The notes under the pieces were generated by a model. That model made no database searches. It worked only from the letters and a program-made list of their open reading frames with translations, and had not been told where the DNA came from. The position numbers and the translations under genes were made by a program. A stretch of DNA of 64,000 nucleotides from contig NZ_CP026031.1 of assembly GCF_003726095.1 (NCBI RefSeq), positions 4,590,001-4,654,000 of the forward strand, read 5' to 3'. This DNA is from Niallia circulans (GTDB lineage: Bacteria; Bacillota; Bacilli; Bacillales; Cytobacillaceae). Shown piece after piece: positions 1 to 8,540 of this stretch (positions are counted from its first letter, which is position 1; each line of letters begins with the position of its first letter).

Positions 1-1
1 T

Positions 2-1225
2 GCAGGAAGAGTATTTAAAATTCGTTATGATCAAGCTGGGACAAGAATTACTTTTCTAAAAGCAATAACTGGTACTCTGCATGTCAGAGATGAACTTCCA
101 TATGGAAATGGAATGGTAGAGAAAATTACGCAAATTCGTAAATATACTGGAAAACAATTTCAACAAGTGAATGAAGCCGGTGCTGGAGAGATTTTTGCTG
201 TAACAGGTCTTACAGAGGCAATTGTGGGAGATGGAGTCGGAGCAATGCTTGAAAAAGCAGTATATGAATTGGTACCAACGCTTCGTTCAAAAGTGGTAGT
301 TGAAAAGGGAGTAAATAAAAAAGAGGTACTAAAGCTTTTTCGGATATTAGAAGCAGAGGATCCATCTCTTCAGATAACATGGGAGGAGAAACAGCAAGAT
401 ATTCACTTACATGTGATGGGGAAAATACAATTAGAGGTTCTTCAGGAGCTAGTATTAGAAAGATTTTCTTTAAATGTGCACTTTGGTCAACCGGAAATTT
501 TGTATAAAGAAACAATCGAAACAGCTACTGTCGGATATGGACACTTTGAACCATTACGTCATTATGCGGAGGTACATCTCCGTATAGAGCCAGGAAAAAG
601 AAATACAGGTATTACATTTGAGAGTAGATGCCATACAGATGACTTATCTCTAGCAAATCAACATCTCATCTGCCAGCATCTTTTTGAGCGAGATCATCAT
701 GGGATTTTGACTGGTTCCCCCTTAACAGATATAAAAGTGACATTATTAACAGGGAGAGCCCATAATAAACATACACATGGCGGTGATTTTCGGGAAGCTA
801 CTTTTCGAGCATTGCGCCAAGGACTAGAAAAAGTTCAGAACCGGTTATTAGAGCCTTATTATGCTTTCAAAATAAAAGTAGCTATCGAACAAATGGGCAG
901 AGTGCTGGCTGATATTCAAATGGCCCATGGAGTATTTGATACGCCCGAAACAATAGATAATAAAGCAATTATTACCGGCAAGGCTCCCGTTGCCACATTT
1001 ATGGTATACAGCACAATCTTAGCCTCTTTTACACAAGGAAAAGGTCAGCTTTCCTTTACCTTTGCGGGTTATTACCCTTGTCATAATGAACAAGAAGTGA
1101 TTGCTGGACTAGACTATGATAAAAATGCTGATCCAGCATATACATCCTCGTCTATTTTCTGTGCGAAAGGCGCAGGATATACGGTTCCTTGGCAAGAAGC
1201 GGAAAAAATGATGCATTGTCTATAG
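2..1225 (+). CDS. Tet(M)-like ribosomal protection GTPase, 3' part
   Basis: The reading frame is open from base 2 and runs into the window without a start, so the gene is cut by the window edge; 407 residues are visible of a family that usually has about 640. The G domain (P-loop, switches) lies outside. What is seen is domain II (A-G-R-V-F-K-I at the edge, then S/TGTLHVRDELP) followed by EF-G-type domains III to V, including G-R-V-L-A-D at the end of domain IV and a C-terminal SIFCAKGAGY motif typical of chromosomal Tet(M)/Tet(W)-like proteins of Firmicutes. Such proteins bind the ribosome like EF-G; some dislodge tetracycline. Whether this chromosomal copy gives resistance cannot be read from the sequence. 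It may be cotranscribed with the acetyltransferase that starts 16 bases after its stop. Confidence 0.8.
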   Translation, partial: AGRVFKIRYDQAGTRITFLKAITGTLHVRDELPYGNGMVEKITQIRKYTGKQFQQVNEAGAGEIFAVTGLTEAIVGDGVGAMLEKAVYELVPTLRSKVVVEKGVNKKEVLKLFRILEAEDPSLQITWEEKQQDIHLHVMGKIQLEVLQELVLERFSLNVHFGQPEILYKETIETATVGYGHFEPLRHYAEVHLRIEPGKRNTGITFESRCHTDDLSLANQHLICQHLFERDHHGILTGSPLTDIKVTLLTGRAHNKHTHGGDFREATFRALRQGLEKVQNRLLEPYYAFKIKVAIEQMGRVLADIQMAHGVFDTPETIDNKAIITGKAPVATFMVYSTILASFTQGKGQLSFTFAGYYPCHNEQEVIAGLDYDKNADPAYTSSSIFCAKGAGYTVPWQEAEKMMHCL

Positions 1226-1241
1226 AAAGGATGAACGATTG

Positions 1242-1694
1242 ATGAAGATTCGTAAGCTTAGAGAAGGAGAAACTCCCCCTTTTGATTTATTATTATTAGC
1301 AGACCCATCTGAACATTTAATCAGAGAATATCTTAAAAAGGGCATTTGCTATATGGCGGAAGATAGGGATCAAACTATCGGTGTCTATGTTTTATTACCA
1401 ATGGAAGAAGAAACAATAGAATTAATCAATCTAGCTGTTGGCGAAAGCTATCAAGGAATAGGCTTAGGGAAAAGGTTAGTTATGCATGCGATTGAAGAGG
1501 CGAGAAAACTAGGATATAACAGAATAGAAGTAGGGACTGGGAATAGCAGCATTTCACAACTTGCTCTCTATCAAAAATGCGGGTTTCGGATCGATCGAAT
1601 TGAGAAAGATTTTTTTCTTCAACACTATGAAGAGGAAATCTATGAAAATGGAATTCAGTGTATGGATATGATAAAGCTCACACAGGATATATAA
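1242..1694 (+). CDS. GNAT family N-acetyltransferase
   Basis: A 150-residue single-domain GNAT protein. The acetyl-CoA-binding motif A is clear (V-G-E-S-Y-Q-G-I-G-L-G-K-R-L, the R/Q-x-x-G-x-G/A pattern), followed by a helix with EEARKLGY and the C-terminal motif NxxxxxLYQKCGF. It should transfer an acetyl group to an amine, but the substrate cannot be predicted. The ATG at 1242 is chosen over a TTG three bases upstream because GAAAGGA lies at proper distance. The gene begins just after the ribosome-protection GTPase, which suggests a shared transcript, though not necessarily a shared function. Confidence 0.85.
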   Translation: MKIRKLREGETPPFDLLLLADPSEHLIREYLKKGICYMAEDRDQTIGVYVLLPMEEETIELINLAVGESYQGIGLGKRLVMHAIEEARKLGYNRIEVGTGNSSISQLALYQKCGFRIDRIEKDFFLQHYEEEIYENGIQCMDMIKLTQDI

Positions 1695-1814
1695 TCCAAT
1701 TTTGAAAAGGTTAAAAATTAAAAATTAACAGAATTATTACAAAGGTAACAAAGGGTTATTCTCCCTTCTAGACTTACAGAATGCTAGAAAATATACGATA
1801 TTTAATAACTAGCT

Positions 1815-1864
1815 TGTAAACTAATTTTAAAAGGATTGACTTATTATTTTAATAGAATTGTAAT
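1815..1864 (+). promoter_or_regulatory. SigA-type promoter with WalR-like box upstream of the 3D-domain gene
   Basis: TTGACT at 1836-1841 and TGTAAT at 1859-1864 are 17 bases apart, a good vegetative promoter. Just upstream lies TGTAAA-N5-TTTAAA (1815-1831), one mismatch from the WalR box TGTWAH-N5-TGTWAH. In B. subtilis cell-wall genes of the YocH/CwlO kind are WalRK-controlled, so the match is plausible, but the site is short and AT-rich. Confidence 0.45.
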
Positions 1865-1912
1865 TTAGAAGCCTCTTTCATGTGTTATAACAATAGAGAA
1901 AGGGGTTTTTAG

Positions 1913-3070
1913 ATGCGTTCCTTAAAAAAACTAATGGCCATTTCGTTAAGTAGTGTCATCTTTTTGACATCAGCGATTATGGTACAAGCAGAAACGAGTC
2001 AAGAAACACTGAACAAGGCAAAAAATCAGTTGGATCAAAATCAGCAATTGATTAATGAAAAAGAAGCAGAAAAGCAAAAAACTTTAAAAGAGTTGGAAGC
2101 TGTTCAAGAGGAATTAAAATCTATTGAAACAGTAATGCAGCAAAATAAAGATAAAATAGCAAATCTGCAGGTGAAAATTGAAGAAACGCAACAACAAATA
2201 GAGAAAAAGAAAGAAGAAATTGTTGTTCTAGAAGATAAAGTATTGGCACGTAAAGACGTGATGAAAGATCGTCTCGTTTCCTTGCAGAATACAGACCAAA
2301 CAAATGTTGTTTTAGAAGTGCTGTTTAATTCAAAGGACTTCGCTGACTTTCTTAGTAGAGCAACAGCTATTTCGATGATTTTTGATGGTGATAAAGATAT
2401 ATTAGAGCAGCAGCAAGCTGATCTTCAGAAAATTGAAGAAGAAAAGGCAGCAATTGATCAGCAAGAAGAAGAATTAACAGGACAATATGATGAATTAGCA
2501 GCTACTCAAAATGAACTGCAGCAAAATGTTGCTCAAAGACAAGAGGCAGTAACGGCTGTTCAGAAAAAATATGCTTCTGTTTCTAAAGAAGTAGAATTGG
2601 CTGAGAGCCAGAAAAAAGCAGTACTTGATCAAATAGGTGCAGCAGAGTCCGCATTGAAGAAAGAGCAAGAAGAAGCGAAGAAAGTCGTAAAGGTAAATAG
2701 TCCAGCTAAAAAAGTTGCTAGTGCATCGACTAAGTCAAAACCTACTACGAGCAAAGCATCTTCTAGTAAGTCTTCAAGCAGAAAAGATGTTATTTATGTA
2801 ACCTCAACTGCTTATAGTCATCAAGATACAAAATCTGATTTTACGGCACTTGGATATAATATTAAAAAGAATAAGAATATGAAATTAATTGCAGTAGATC
2901 CAGCAGTCATTCCATTAGGTTCTAAAGTTTGGGTAGAAGGTTATGGAGAAGCAGTGGCAGGAGACACAGGCGGAGCAATTAAAGGACATAAAATAGACGT
3001 CTTAATGCCATCAACTAGCAAAGCAAAGGCGTGGGGACGGAAGACAGTCAAAATAAAAATCTTGGATTAA
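1913..3070 (+). CDS. secreted coiled-coil protein with C-terminal 3D domain
   Basis: 385 residues. Residues 1-26 are a Sec signal peptide (K-rich start, hydrophobic core, cleavage near V-Q-A-E). Residues about 30-255 are a long coiled coil of the PcsB/CwlO N-terminal type, rich in Q, E and K. A Ser/Lys/Thr-rich linker follows, then a 3D domain (about 295-385) with the family's aspartates in V-D-P-A-V-I-P-L-G-S, A-G-D-T-G-G and I-D-V-L-M. This beta-barrel domain is shared with YocH and the RpfB/Sps group and is related to lytic transglycosylase MltA. The protein probably acts on or binds peptidoglycan outside the membrane. The ribosome binding site AGAAAGGGG is strong, and a terminator follows. 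Confidence 0.85.
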   Translation: MRSLKKLMAISLSSVIFLTSAIMVQAETSQETLNKAKNQLDQNQQLINEKEAEKQKTLKELEAVQEELKSIETVMQQNKDKIANLQVKIEETQQQIEKKKEEIVVLEDKVLARKDVMKDRLVSLQNTDQTNVVLEVLFNSKDFADFLSRATAISMIFDGDKDILEQQQADLQKIEEEKAAIDQQEEELTGQYDELAATQNELQQNVAQRQEAVTAVQKKYASVSKEVELAESQKKAVLDQIGAAESALKKEQEEAKKVVKVNSPAKKVASASTKSKPTTSKASSSKSSSRKDVIYVTSTAYSHQDTKSDFTALGYNIKKNKNMKLIAVDPAVIPLGSKVWVEGYGEAVAGDTGGAIKGHKIDVLMPSTSKAKAWGRKTVKIKILD

Positions 3071-3095
3071 TTTAATACTATTCTTCTTATTATAT

Positions 3096-3126
3096 AGACT
3101 CTCAGGTGTGAAGAGTCTTTTTTTTT
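3096..3126 (+). terminator. rho-independent terminator of the 3D-domain gene
   Basis: The stem AGACTCT (3096-3102) pairs with AGAGTCT (3112-3118) and is followed by a run of T. Confidence 0.8.
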
Positions 3127-3129
3127 GCT

Positions 3130-3162
3130 AAAAAAGAGGAATGCCTTTTATTTGGCATTCCT
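3130..3162 (-). terminator. terminator of the sugar ABC operon
   Basis: AGGAATGCC (3137-3145) pairs with GGCATTCCT (3154-3162). The A-run at 3130-3135 becomes a U-tract when transcribed leftward, as needed for the minus-strand transporter operon. Confidence 0.7.
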
Positions 3163-3333
3163 TCATACTGTCTATTTTCAAGGGGGGACTTGAAAAAGCA
3201 ATTTAATGACTATAGCTATATCATACCCATCTATTATGAATAATATATGACAAAACTATCAATAAATCTTAAATAAATTGTTAAGATAAGATAAACGTAT
3301 AAATATTAGCTAGTATCTTATATTGTGAATCTA

Positions 3334-4632
3334 CTATTTTTTAAGTTTAGCCCATGTATCGTCCAATGCTTTCATTGTTTCCTCGCGTGATTTTTGACCT
3401 CCTACATATGCTTGAAGACTAGCACCGAACTCCTGTCCAGCACCATCAGGATATTTCGTGAATTGCCATGTATATGTTTTGCCTTCTTGAGAGTAGTTTT
3501 GAATCTCTGCGCCTAAGGGACCGATATCTTCAGCCGTGGCAGTGATTGTTTCAAATGCTGGAACATATTTAAAGTCCTTTACAATAGATTCTTTTGCGAA
3601 ATCGGAAGTAACCATCCAGTTTAAGAAATCTAATGCTGCTTCTTTATCTTTTTTAGGAGCATCCTTATGAACAACCCAGTTTGTAGGTACATCCACCATT
3701 AGCTTATCCGATTTTTCCTTCTCATCACTTAATGGCATTGGGATAAAGCCTACTTCCAAGTTAGGAGAAATTTTATCAATCATCGGCTGAATCCAGTTTC
3801 CTTGCTGGATCATTGCAGCTTCACCTGTTGCAAAAAGAGTTACTTGGGTATTGTAGTCTGTTGTTAATGGATTCTTATTACCATAATCAATGGTTAAATC
3901 CAATAAATCAAAGTATTTGTCAAAATGCTCATTCCCTTCGATTTTTGCTGATCCGTCATTTAATCCTTTAATAAAGGCGTCGGCATCTTCTTGATAAGCA
4001 AAAGGAACATTTAATCCATGGTTAGCTAAAACCCACCATTCACCATAACCGATTGAAAAAGGTGTAATTCCAGCAGCTTTTAACTTTTTAGCAGCCGCTT
4101 CTAGTTCAGAAAATGTTGTTGGTATTTCCGTAATACCTGCCTTTTTAAATAATGCTTTATTATAGGCAAATCCATATCCCTCCAGGTTAACTGGCTGGCC
4201 ATAAATTTTTCCATCTACTGTCATGGGAACTAAGGCACTTTCATATGCGTCCTTTACCCATGGTTGATCTGACAAATCCTCTAATTTATCCAGCCAAGTT
4301 AAGGCCTCTTGATATCCACCATTTCCAAAAATATCAGGAGCTGTATTGGAGGCGAATTTTGCTTTTAAAGCAGCCGTTCCATCTGCTCCTCCACCGACTG
4401 TTTCAATATTAAAGATTACATCTGGATGTTCTTTTGAATATTGATCAGTCAATGCTTTTAATTGATCCGCAATTTCTACTTTTCCGTTAAACAAGTCCAC
4501 CACTACTTTATCTCCTTTGCTTGAAGAGGTGTTACTTGAGGCACCCTCATTTGAACAAGCACTTGCAAAGAGCAGAGAAGCAGATAAGATACCAGTTAAT
4601 AAGGAATACCTTTTCATTTTGTTAAATTTCAT
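3334..4632 (-). CDS. carbohydrate ABC transporter substrate-binding lipoprotein
   Basis: A 432-residue extracellular solute-binding protein of family 1 (MalE-like). The N-terminus is a lipoprotein signal with lipobox A-S-A-C near residue 26, so it is anchored outside the membrane. The rest has the two-lobe layout of sugar binders, with A-P-D-I-F-G-N-G-G and the A-A-L-D-F-L-N-W-M segment near the C-terminus. AGGAGG stands seven bases before the ATG. It is the last gene of a three-gene unit after two permeases. No ATPase is encoded here, which fits the use of a shared MsmX-type ATPase in Bacillus. The sugar is not evident. Confidence 0.9.
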   Translation of the reverse strand: MKFNKMKRYSLLTGILSASLLFASACSNEGASSNTSSSKGDKVVVDLFNGKVEIADQLKALTDQYSKEHPDVIFNIETVGGGADGTAALKAKFASNTAPDIFGNGGYQEALTWLDKLEDLSDQPWVKDAYESALVPMTVDGKIYGQPVNLEGYGFAYNKALFKKAGITEIPTTFSELEAAAKKLKAAGITPFSIGYGEWWVLANHGLNVPFAYQEDADAFIKGLNDGSAKIEGNEHFDKYFDLLDLTIDYGNKNPLTTDYNTQVTLFATGEAAMIQQGNWIQPMIDKISPNLEVGFIPMPLSDEKEKSDKLMVDVPTNWVVHKDAPKKDKEAALDFLNWMVTSDFAKESIVKDFKYVPAFETITATAEDIGPLGAEIQNYSQEGKTYTWQFTKYPDGAGQEFGASLQAYVGGQKSREETMKALDDTWAKLKK

Positions 4633-4707
4633 TTGATTTCCTCCTGTTTATAGAAATAGCTTATTTATATGGAAGAGGTGGCTTTGTGAACACAGCCTCT
4701 TAGCCCC

Positions 4708-5535
4708 CTATTTAATAGATCCACTAGTAATCCCTTGTATAATATGCTTTTGCATCGAAAAGAAGAAGATTAACAGTGGGACAATTCCTATCATTAGTGC
4801 TGCTAGAGCGAGATCCCATTGCTTTGTGTATTGGCCAAAGAAGAAGAAAGTAGCAAGTGGGATTGTCCGCAGTTCTGGATTTTGTAGGACAAGTGATGGT
4901 AATAAGTAGTCATTCCATATCCAAAGACTATTTAAGATAATGATTGTTACGGTAATTGGTTTTAATAATGGAAAAACAATTCTCCAGAACACCCCAAAAC
5001 GAGAGCAGCCATCCATAATAGCAGCTTCTTCTAATTCAACTGGAATTCCTTTAATAAAACCATGATATAAAAAGATAGTCATCCCAGACCCAAAACCTAA
5101 ATACATAAATACTAGCCCCCAAATACTATTAAGTAAGTGTAAACTTGAGGCTGTTTTAATAAGTGGAATCATAATAGATTGGAAAGGGATAATCATGGCA
5201 GCAACAAAAGCCATGAAAATGATCGTGCTAATTTTCTTTTTCGTCCGGACCAGCATATAAGCAGCCATCGAACAGAATACGACTAATACAATATTGCTAG
5301 CTATCGTTATAAGAAGAGAGTTGCTAAAAACCTTTAGGAAATTTAACTTTTCAAAAGCATTTAGATAGTTTCCAAATTCAAACGTACTTGGTAAGGAAGA
5401 GGTATTTGTTAGTATTTCTGAAAAAGGCTTGAGTGAATTAGAAATCACATAATAAAAGGGAATCAAGAATAATAAGCCTAGTATAATACCAAGCAGTTCC
5501 ATTAAGAAAGTTTTGCTAGTATACCTGTTTTCCAT
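4708..5535 (-). CDS. carbohydrate ABC transporter permease, MalG type
   Basis: 275 residues with six hydrophobic segments and the EAA loop (E-L-E-E-A-A-I-M-D-G-C-S) that contacts the ATPase, as in MalG/AmyC permeases. The C-terminus I-I-Q-G-I-T-S-G-S-I-K is typical of the family. The ATG at 5535 is chosen because GAGGTGG precedes it at seven bases; it overlaps the stop of the upstream permease (TGATG), so translation is probably coupled. With its partner it forms the inner-membrane channel for the sugar delivered by the downstream lipoprotein. Confidence 0.9.
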   Translation of the reverse strand: MENRYTSKTFLMELLGIILGLLFLIPFYYVISNSLKPFSEILTNTSSLPSTFEFGNYLNAFEKLNFLKVFSNSLLITIASNIVLVVFCSMAAYMLVRTKKKISTIIFMAFVAAMIIPFQSIMIPLIKTASSLHLLNSIWGLVFMYLGFGSGMTIFLYHGFIKGIPVELEEAAIMDGCSRFGVFWRIVFPLLKPITVTIIILNSLWIWNDYLLPSLVLQNPELRTIPLATFFFFGQYTKQWDLALAALMIGIVPLLIFFFSMQKHIIQGITSGSIK

Positions 5536-6500
5536 CAAGATTCCACCTCTTTTCTCTTAGTAATTGTAACCTGTAAAATGGAGATGGCAGCTACAACAAT
5601 AAAGAAGATAAGTGCTTTGGCTTCCCCAATTCCGTAGCGATTGTTAACAAAGGCTTCGGTATAAATATTAAGTGCCAGCATTTCCGTTGATTTAAAAGGA
5701 CCTCCATTGGTTAACGAAAGGTTGGCGTCGAATATTTTAAAGGAAGATGCAGTTGTTAAGAATAAGCATATTGTCACAGCAGGAGCAACAAGTGGAACTT
5801 TAATATTTCGCAGCACTTGAAAGCGGTTTGCTCCATCCATTTTTGCTGCTTCAATTAGCTCTTTTGGAATGTTTTGCAATGCAGCTATATAAATGAGCAT
5901 AATATATCCTGCTCCTTGCCATACACTGACAATTACAATTCCCCAAAAGGCGGTATTTTTATCTCCTAACCATGCTAACTCAAATAGTGGTATTCCTGTA
6001 AGTTCTCCAATAGAAGCGAATCCTCTAATAAAGATAAATTGCCAGATAAAGCCGAGTAAGAGACCGCCGAGTAGATTAGGCATAAAGAATACAGTACGTA
6101 ATAGATTGCTGGATTTTAGTTTTTGAGTAACAAGCAGTGCCAGGCTAAAACCAATGGCGTTTGTCAAAATAATCGCTACAACAGTGTAAACAGCAGTCAG
6201 CTTAAAAGATTGGAGAAACTGTTTATCGTCTGTGAAGATATACTTAAAATTATCCAATCCAACCCACTTAATCTCTCCAGTTATGCCATTCCAATCGGTA
6301 AAGGAATAATAGATGCCAGAAAAAAATGGAACAAGCACCACAATTGTAAAGGCAATAAAAACGGGACCTACAAATAGAGAAAATAAACCTGCTTCCTTCC
6401 AGTTCTTTTTCTTTTTGGTAGAGAGTGATTTTTTTCTCGTTACACTTGTCTGGTGTATAGGGGGAGTTTCTACTTTTTCTATATTATTTGGATTATTCAC
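5535..6500 (-). CDS. carbohydrate ABC transporter permease, MalF type
   Basis: About 321 residues. A basic N-terminal tail (K-K-K-K-N-W) leads into six membrane segments and the EAA loop (E-L-I-E-A-A-K-M-D-G-A-N). This is the MalF-type half of the channel. The GTG at 6500 is preferred over a GTG at 6509 because AGGAGG sits eight bases before it and overlaps the earlier codon. It is the first gene of the operon; the upstream region carries a cre site and is shared with the divergent sensor kinase gene. Confidence 0.88.
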   Translation of the reverse strand: MNNPNNIEKVETPPIHQTSVTRKKSLSTKKKKNWKEAGLFSLFVGPVFIAFTIVVLVPFFSGIYYSFTDWNGITGEIKWVGLDNFKYIFTDDKQFLQSFKLTAVYTVVAIILTNAIGFSLALLVTQKLKSSNLLRTVFFMPNLLGGLLLGFIWQFIFIRGFASIGELTGIPLFELAWLGDKNTAFWGIVIVSVWQGAGYIMLIYIAALQNIPKELIEAAKMDGANRFQVLRNIKVPLVAPAVTICLFLTTASSFKIFDANLSLTNGGPFKSTEMLALNIYTEAFVNNRYGIGEAKALIFFIVVAAISILQVTITKRKEVES

Positions 6501-6545
6501 TTTCTGCACCTCCTAATTTTATAATATAATGGTTATACCTTTTGA

Positions 6546-6559
6546 GGTAACCGCTTACA
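6546..6559. promoter_or_regulatory. cre site (CcpA operator)
   Basis: GGTAACCGCTTACA matches the catabolite-responsive element TGWAANCGNTNWCA at 13 of 14 positions. It lies upstream of the sugar transporter operon, in the divergent promoter region, which fits glucose repression by CcpA. Confidence 0.7.
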
Positions 6560-6707
6560 TTGACAAGGAAGGTGTAATATATTGACCACTCCTTTTGTAT
6601 TCTTTTTATAAGGAATGGTTTGGAGAGGAGGAGAGAAAGATTAGAATAATATCCACTTTAGACGTATATCAAAAAAACAGAGTTTATTTAAGGCTTCTCG
6701 ACCGAAA

Positions 6708-8540
6708 ATGAAATGGGGTATTCGAAAAAAATTAATGATTTTCTTGCTTCTTGCTACTATTCTTCCCTTTGGAAGCAGTATCGTCCTTACCTATTTTCAA
6801 ACAATCCATCATGTTAACAAGGAATCAGTTGCATACAATACAGAGTTAATGAAGAAGGGAAAGGAAGAGTTAGGTACGTACTTAGAGGATATTGCTTTAA
6901 TGTCTACCGTATTATATCGTTATACTCCTTTCATGAATGTACTAACACAGGGAGTGGGAGAAAATAACAAGGAGAATATGGAAGAGGTACGTCGAGTGCT
7001 GGCATATGTGTACAATTCTCGTTCAGAAATAGAGCAAATGCATTTATATATTAATAAAGGGAGAGATTCTGTTACAAACTATCACTCACGCATAAGTGGG
7101 AGAGGTGAAAATAAAAATATCTATTTTCATCCATATTATCGGAGATTAGAGGAAAGTGAAACAAACTATTCGCTTATCGAACCACCACATACGATATACA
7201 GTTATAATGGCTTATCGATTATTCCTAACTCTGAGAAATCAACTGTTCTATCCCTTCATAATAAGATTAGAAATGTGCCATCTAATGATATTTTGGGATT
7301 TATGTCTATTGATATAAATCTTTCCATAATAGATGGAATCGTGAATAGACTATATAACGATAAGGAAGGTATTTCCATTATAAATGAAAATGGAACTGTA
7401 ATTTACTCTTCCAATAAAGCTGTAATCGGCAAAAAAACAAAGGATAAATGGTTTTATAAAGTTCAAACAAATCCCCAACAAAATAACATGAAGTGGGAAA
7501 GTAAAGATTTTTCAGGGGTTATTTTTTATGAAAATATTGCTGTGCAAGATAATAGTTGGTATATGGTAAAAAGTATCCCTTACTCTAGTCTCTATCAAGG
7601 GGCGAAGGCAACAGCATTTATGAATACGATGATTGCCCTAGTGGCTTTAGTTATTGTATTAGTTATAACAATGATTATTTCCTTTAAGATTACTGCTCCA
7701 ATTAAAGTTTTAATGGAAAATATGAAAAAGGTCGAGAAGGGGATTTTTGTGGCAAACTTTGAGGCGGGAGGATATGATGAAATCGGAATGCTTGGTAGGC
7801 GTTTCAAATCGATGGTATTACAAATCAATAGATTAATAGACAAAGAATATAAGCTGCAAATTGAAAATAAGTCAGCTCAATTAAAGGTATTGCAGTCACA
7901 AATAAATCCCCATTTTCTATACAATAGTTTTCAGTCCATTGGCACACTTGCTCTAAAAATGAATGCAGTTCCTGTTTATACATTATTGACTTCTCTCTCG
8001 GATATGATGCGATACAGTATGGATATGAGAGAGGACGTGGTGCCGCTAACGAAAGAATTAAAACATACACAATCTTATCTGAGTCTCCAAAAACAGAGGT
8101 TTGAGGAGGATTTGAATATAATATTATCAATCGAACAAAGTACGCTTGAAATTCCTGTTCCGAAAATGCTGCTACAGCCAATTATTGAAAACTGCTTTAA
8201 ACATGGTTTTAGTCAAAAAATGGAGGATGCAGGAATCACAATCCGTGCTTATACAGAGGATGGTGATTTAGTTATTATTGTCCAGGATAATGGGATTGGA
8301 GTAAGCAGTGAAAGACTTAAAATGATTCATGAAGAATTATATGATGAGGAACGTAGAAAGGAGAATAAAGAAAGAGAATCAATCGGATTAATTAATATTT
8401 ACGATCGTTTGCAACTTTACTATGAGGGACAAGCAAGCTTTGTCATCGATAGTATTGAAAAGAAAGAATTTACCGTAATGATTCGTATTCCTATATTTTT
8501 ATATGAAGGAGTGATTGATGATGAAGGCACTAATCGTTGA
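6708..8540 (+). CDS. YesM-type sensor histidine kinase
   Basis: 610 residues. A membrane segment (about 8-28), an extracytoplasmic sensor region (about 35-295), a second membrane segment (about 303-326) and a HAMP linker precede a His_kinase domain with Q-I-N-P-H-F-L-Y-N; His402 is the likely phosphoacceptor. The C-terminal HATPase domain shows P-I-I-E-N-C-F-K-H-G and D-N-G-I-G. This family pairs with YesN-type AraC regulators and usually senses extracellular sugars. The downstream regulator gene overlaps its end, and a sugar transporter is divergent. No strong ribosome binding site precedes the ATG, and an in-frame TAG upstream limits alternatives. Confidence 0.9.
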   Translation: MKWGIRKKLMIFLLLATILPFGSSIVLTYFQTIHHVNKESVAYNTELMKKGKEELGTYLEDIALMSTVLYRYTPFMNVLTQGVGENNKENMEEVRRVLAYVYNSRSEIEQMHLYINKGRDSVTNYHSRISGRGENKNIYFHPYYRRLEESETNYSLIEPPHTIYSYNGLSIIPNSEKSTVLSLHNKIRNVPSNDILGFMSIDINLSIIDGIVNRLYNDKEGISIINENGTVIYSSNKAVIGKKTKDKWFYKVQTNPQQNNMKWESKDFSGVIFYENIAVQDNSWYMVKSIPYSSLYQGAKATAFMNTMIALVALVIVLVITMIISFKITAPIKVLMENMKKVEKGIFVANFEAGGYDEIGMLGRRFKSMVLQINRLIDKEYKLQIENKSAQLKVLQSQINPHFLYNSFQSIGTLALKMNAVPVYTLLTSLSDMMRYSMDMREDVVPLTKELKHTQSYLSLQKQRFEEDLNIILSIEQSTLEIPVPKMLLQPIIENCFKHGFSQKMEDAGITIRAYTEDGDLVIIVQDNGIGVSSERLKMIHEELYDEERRKENKERESIGLINIYDRLQLYYEGQASFVIDSIEKKEFTVMIRIPIFLYEGVIDDEGTNR

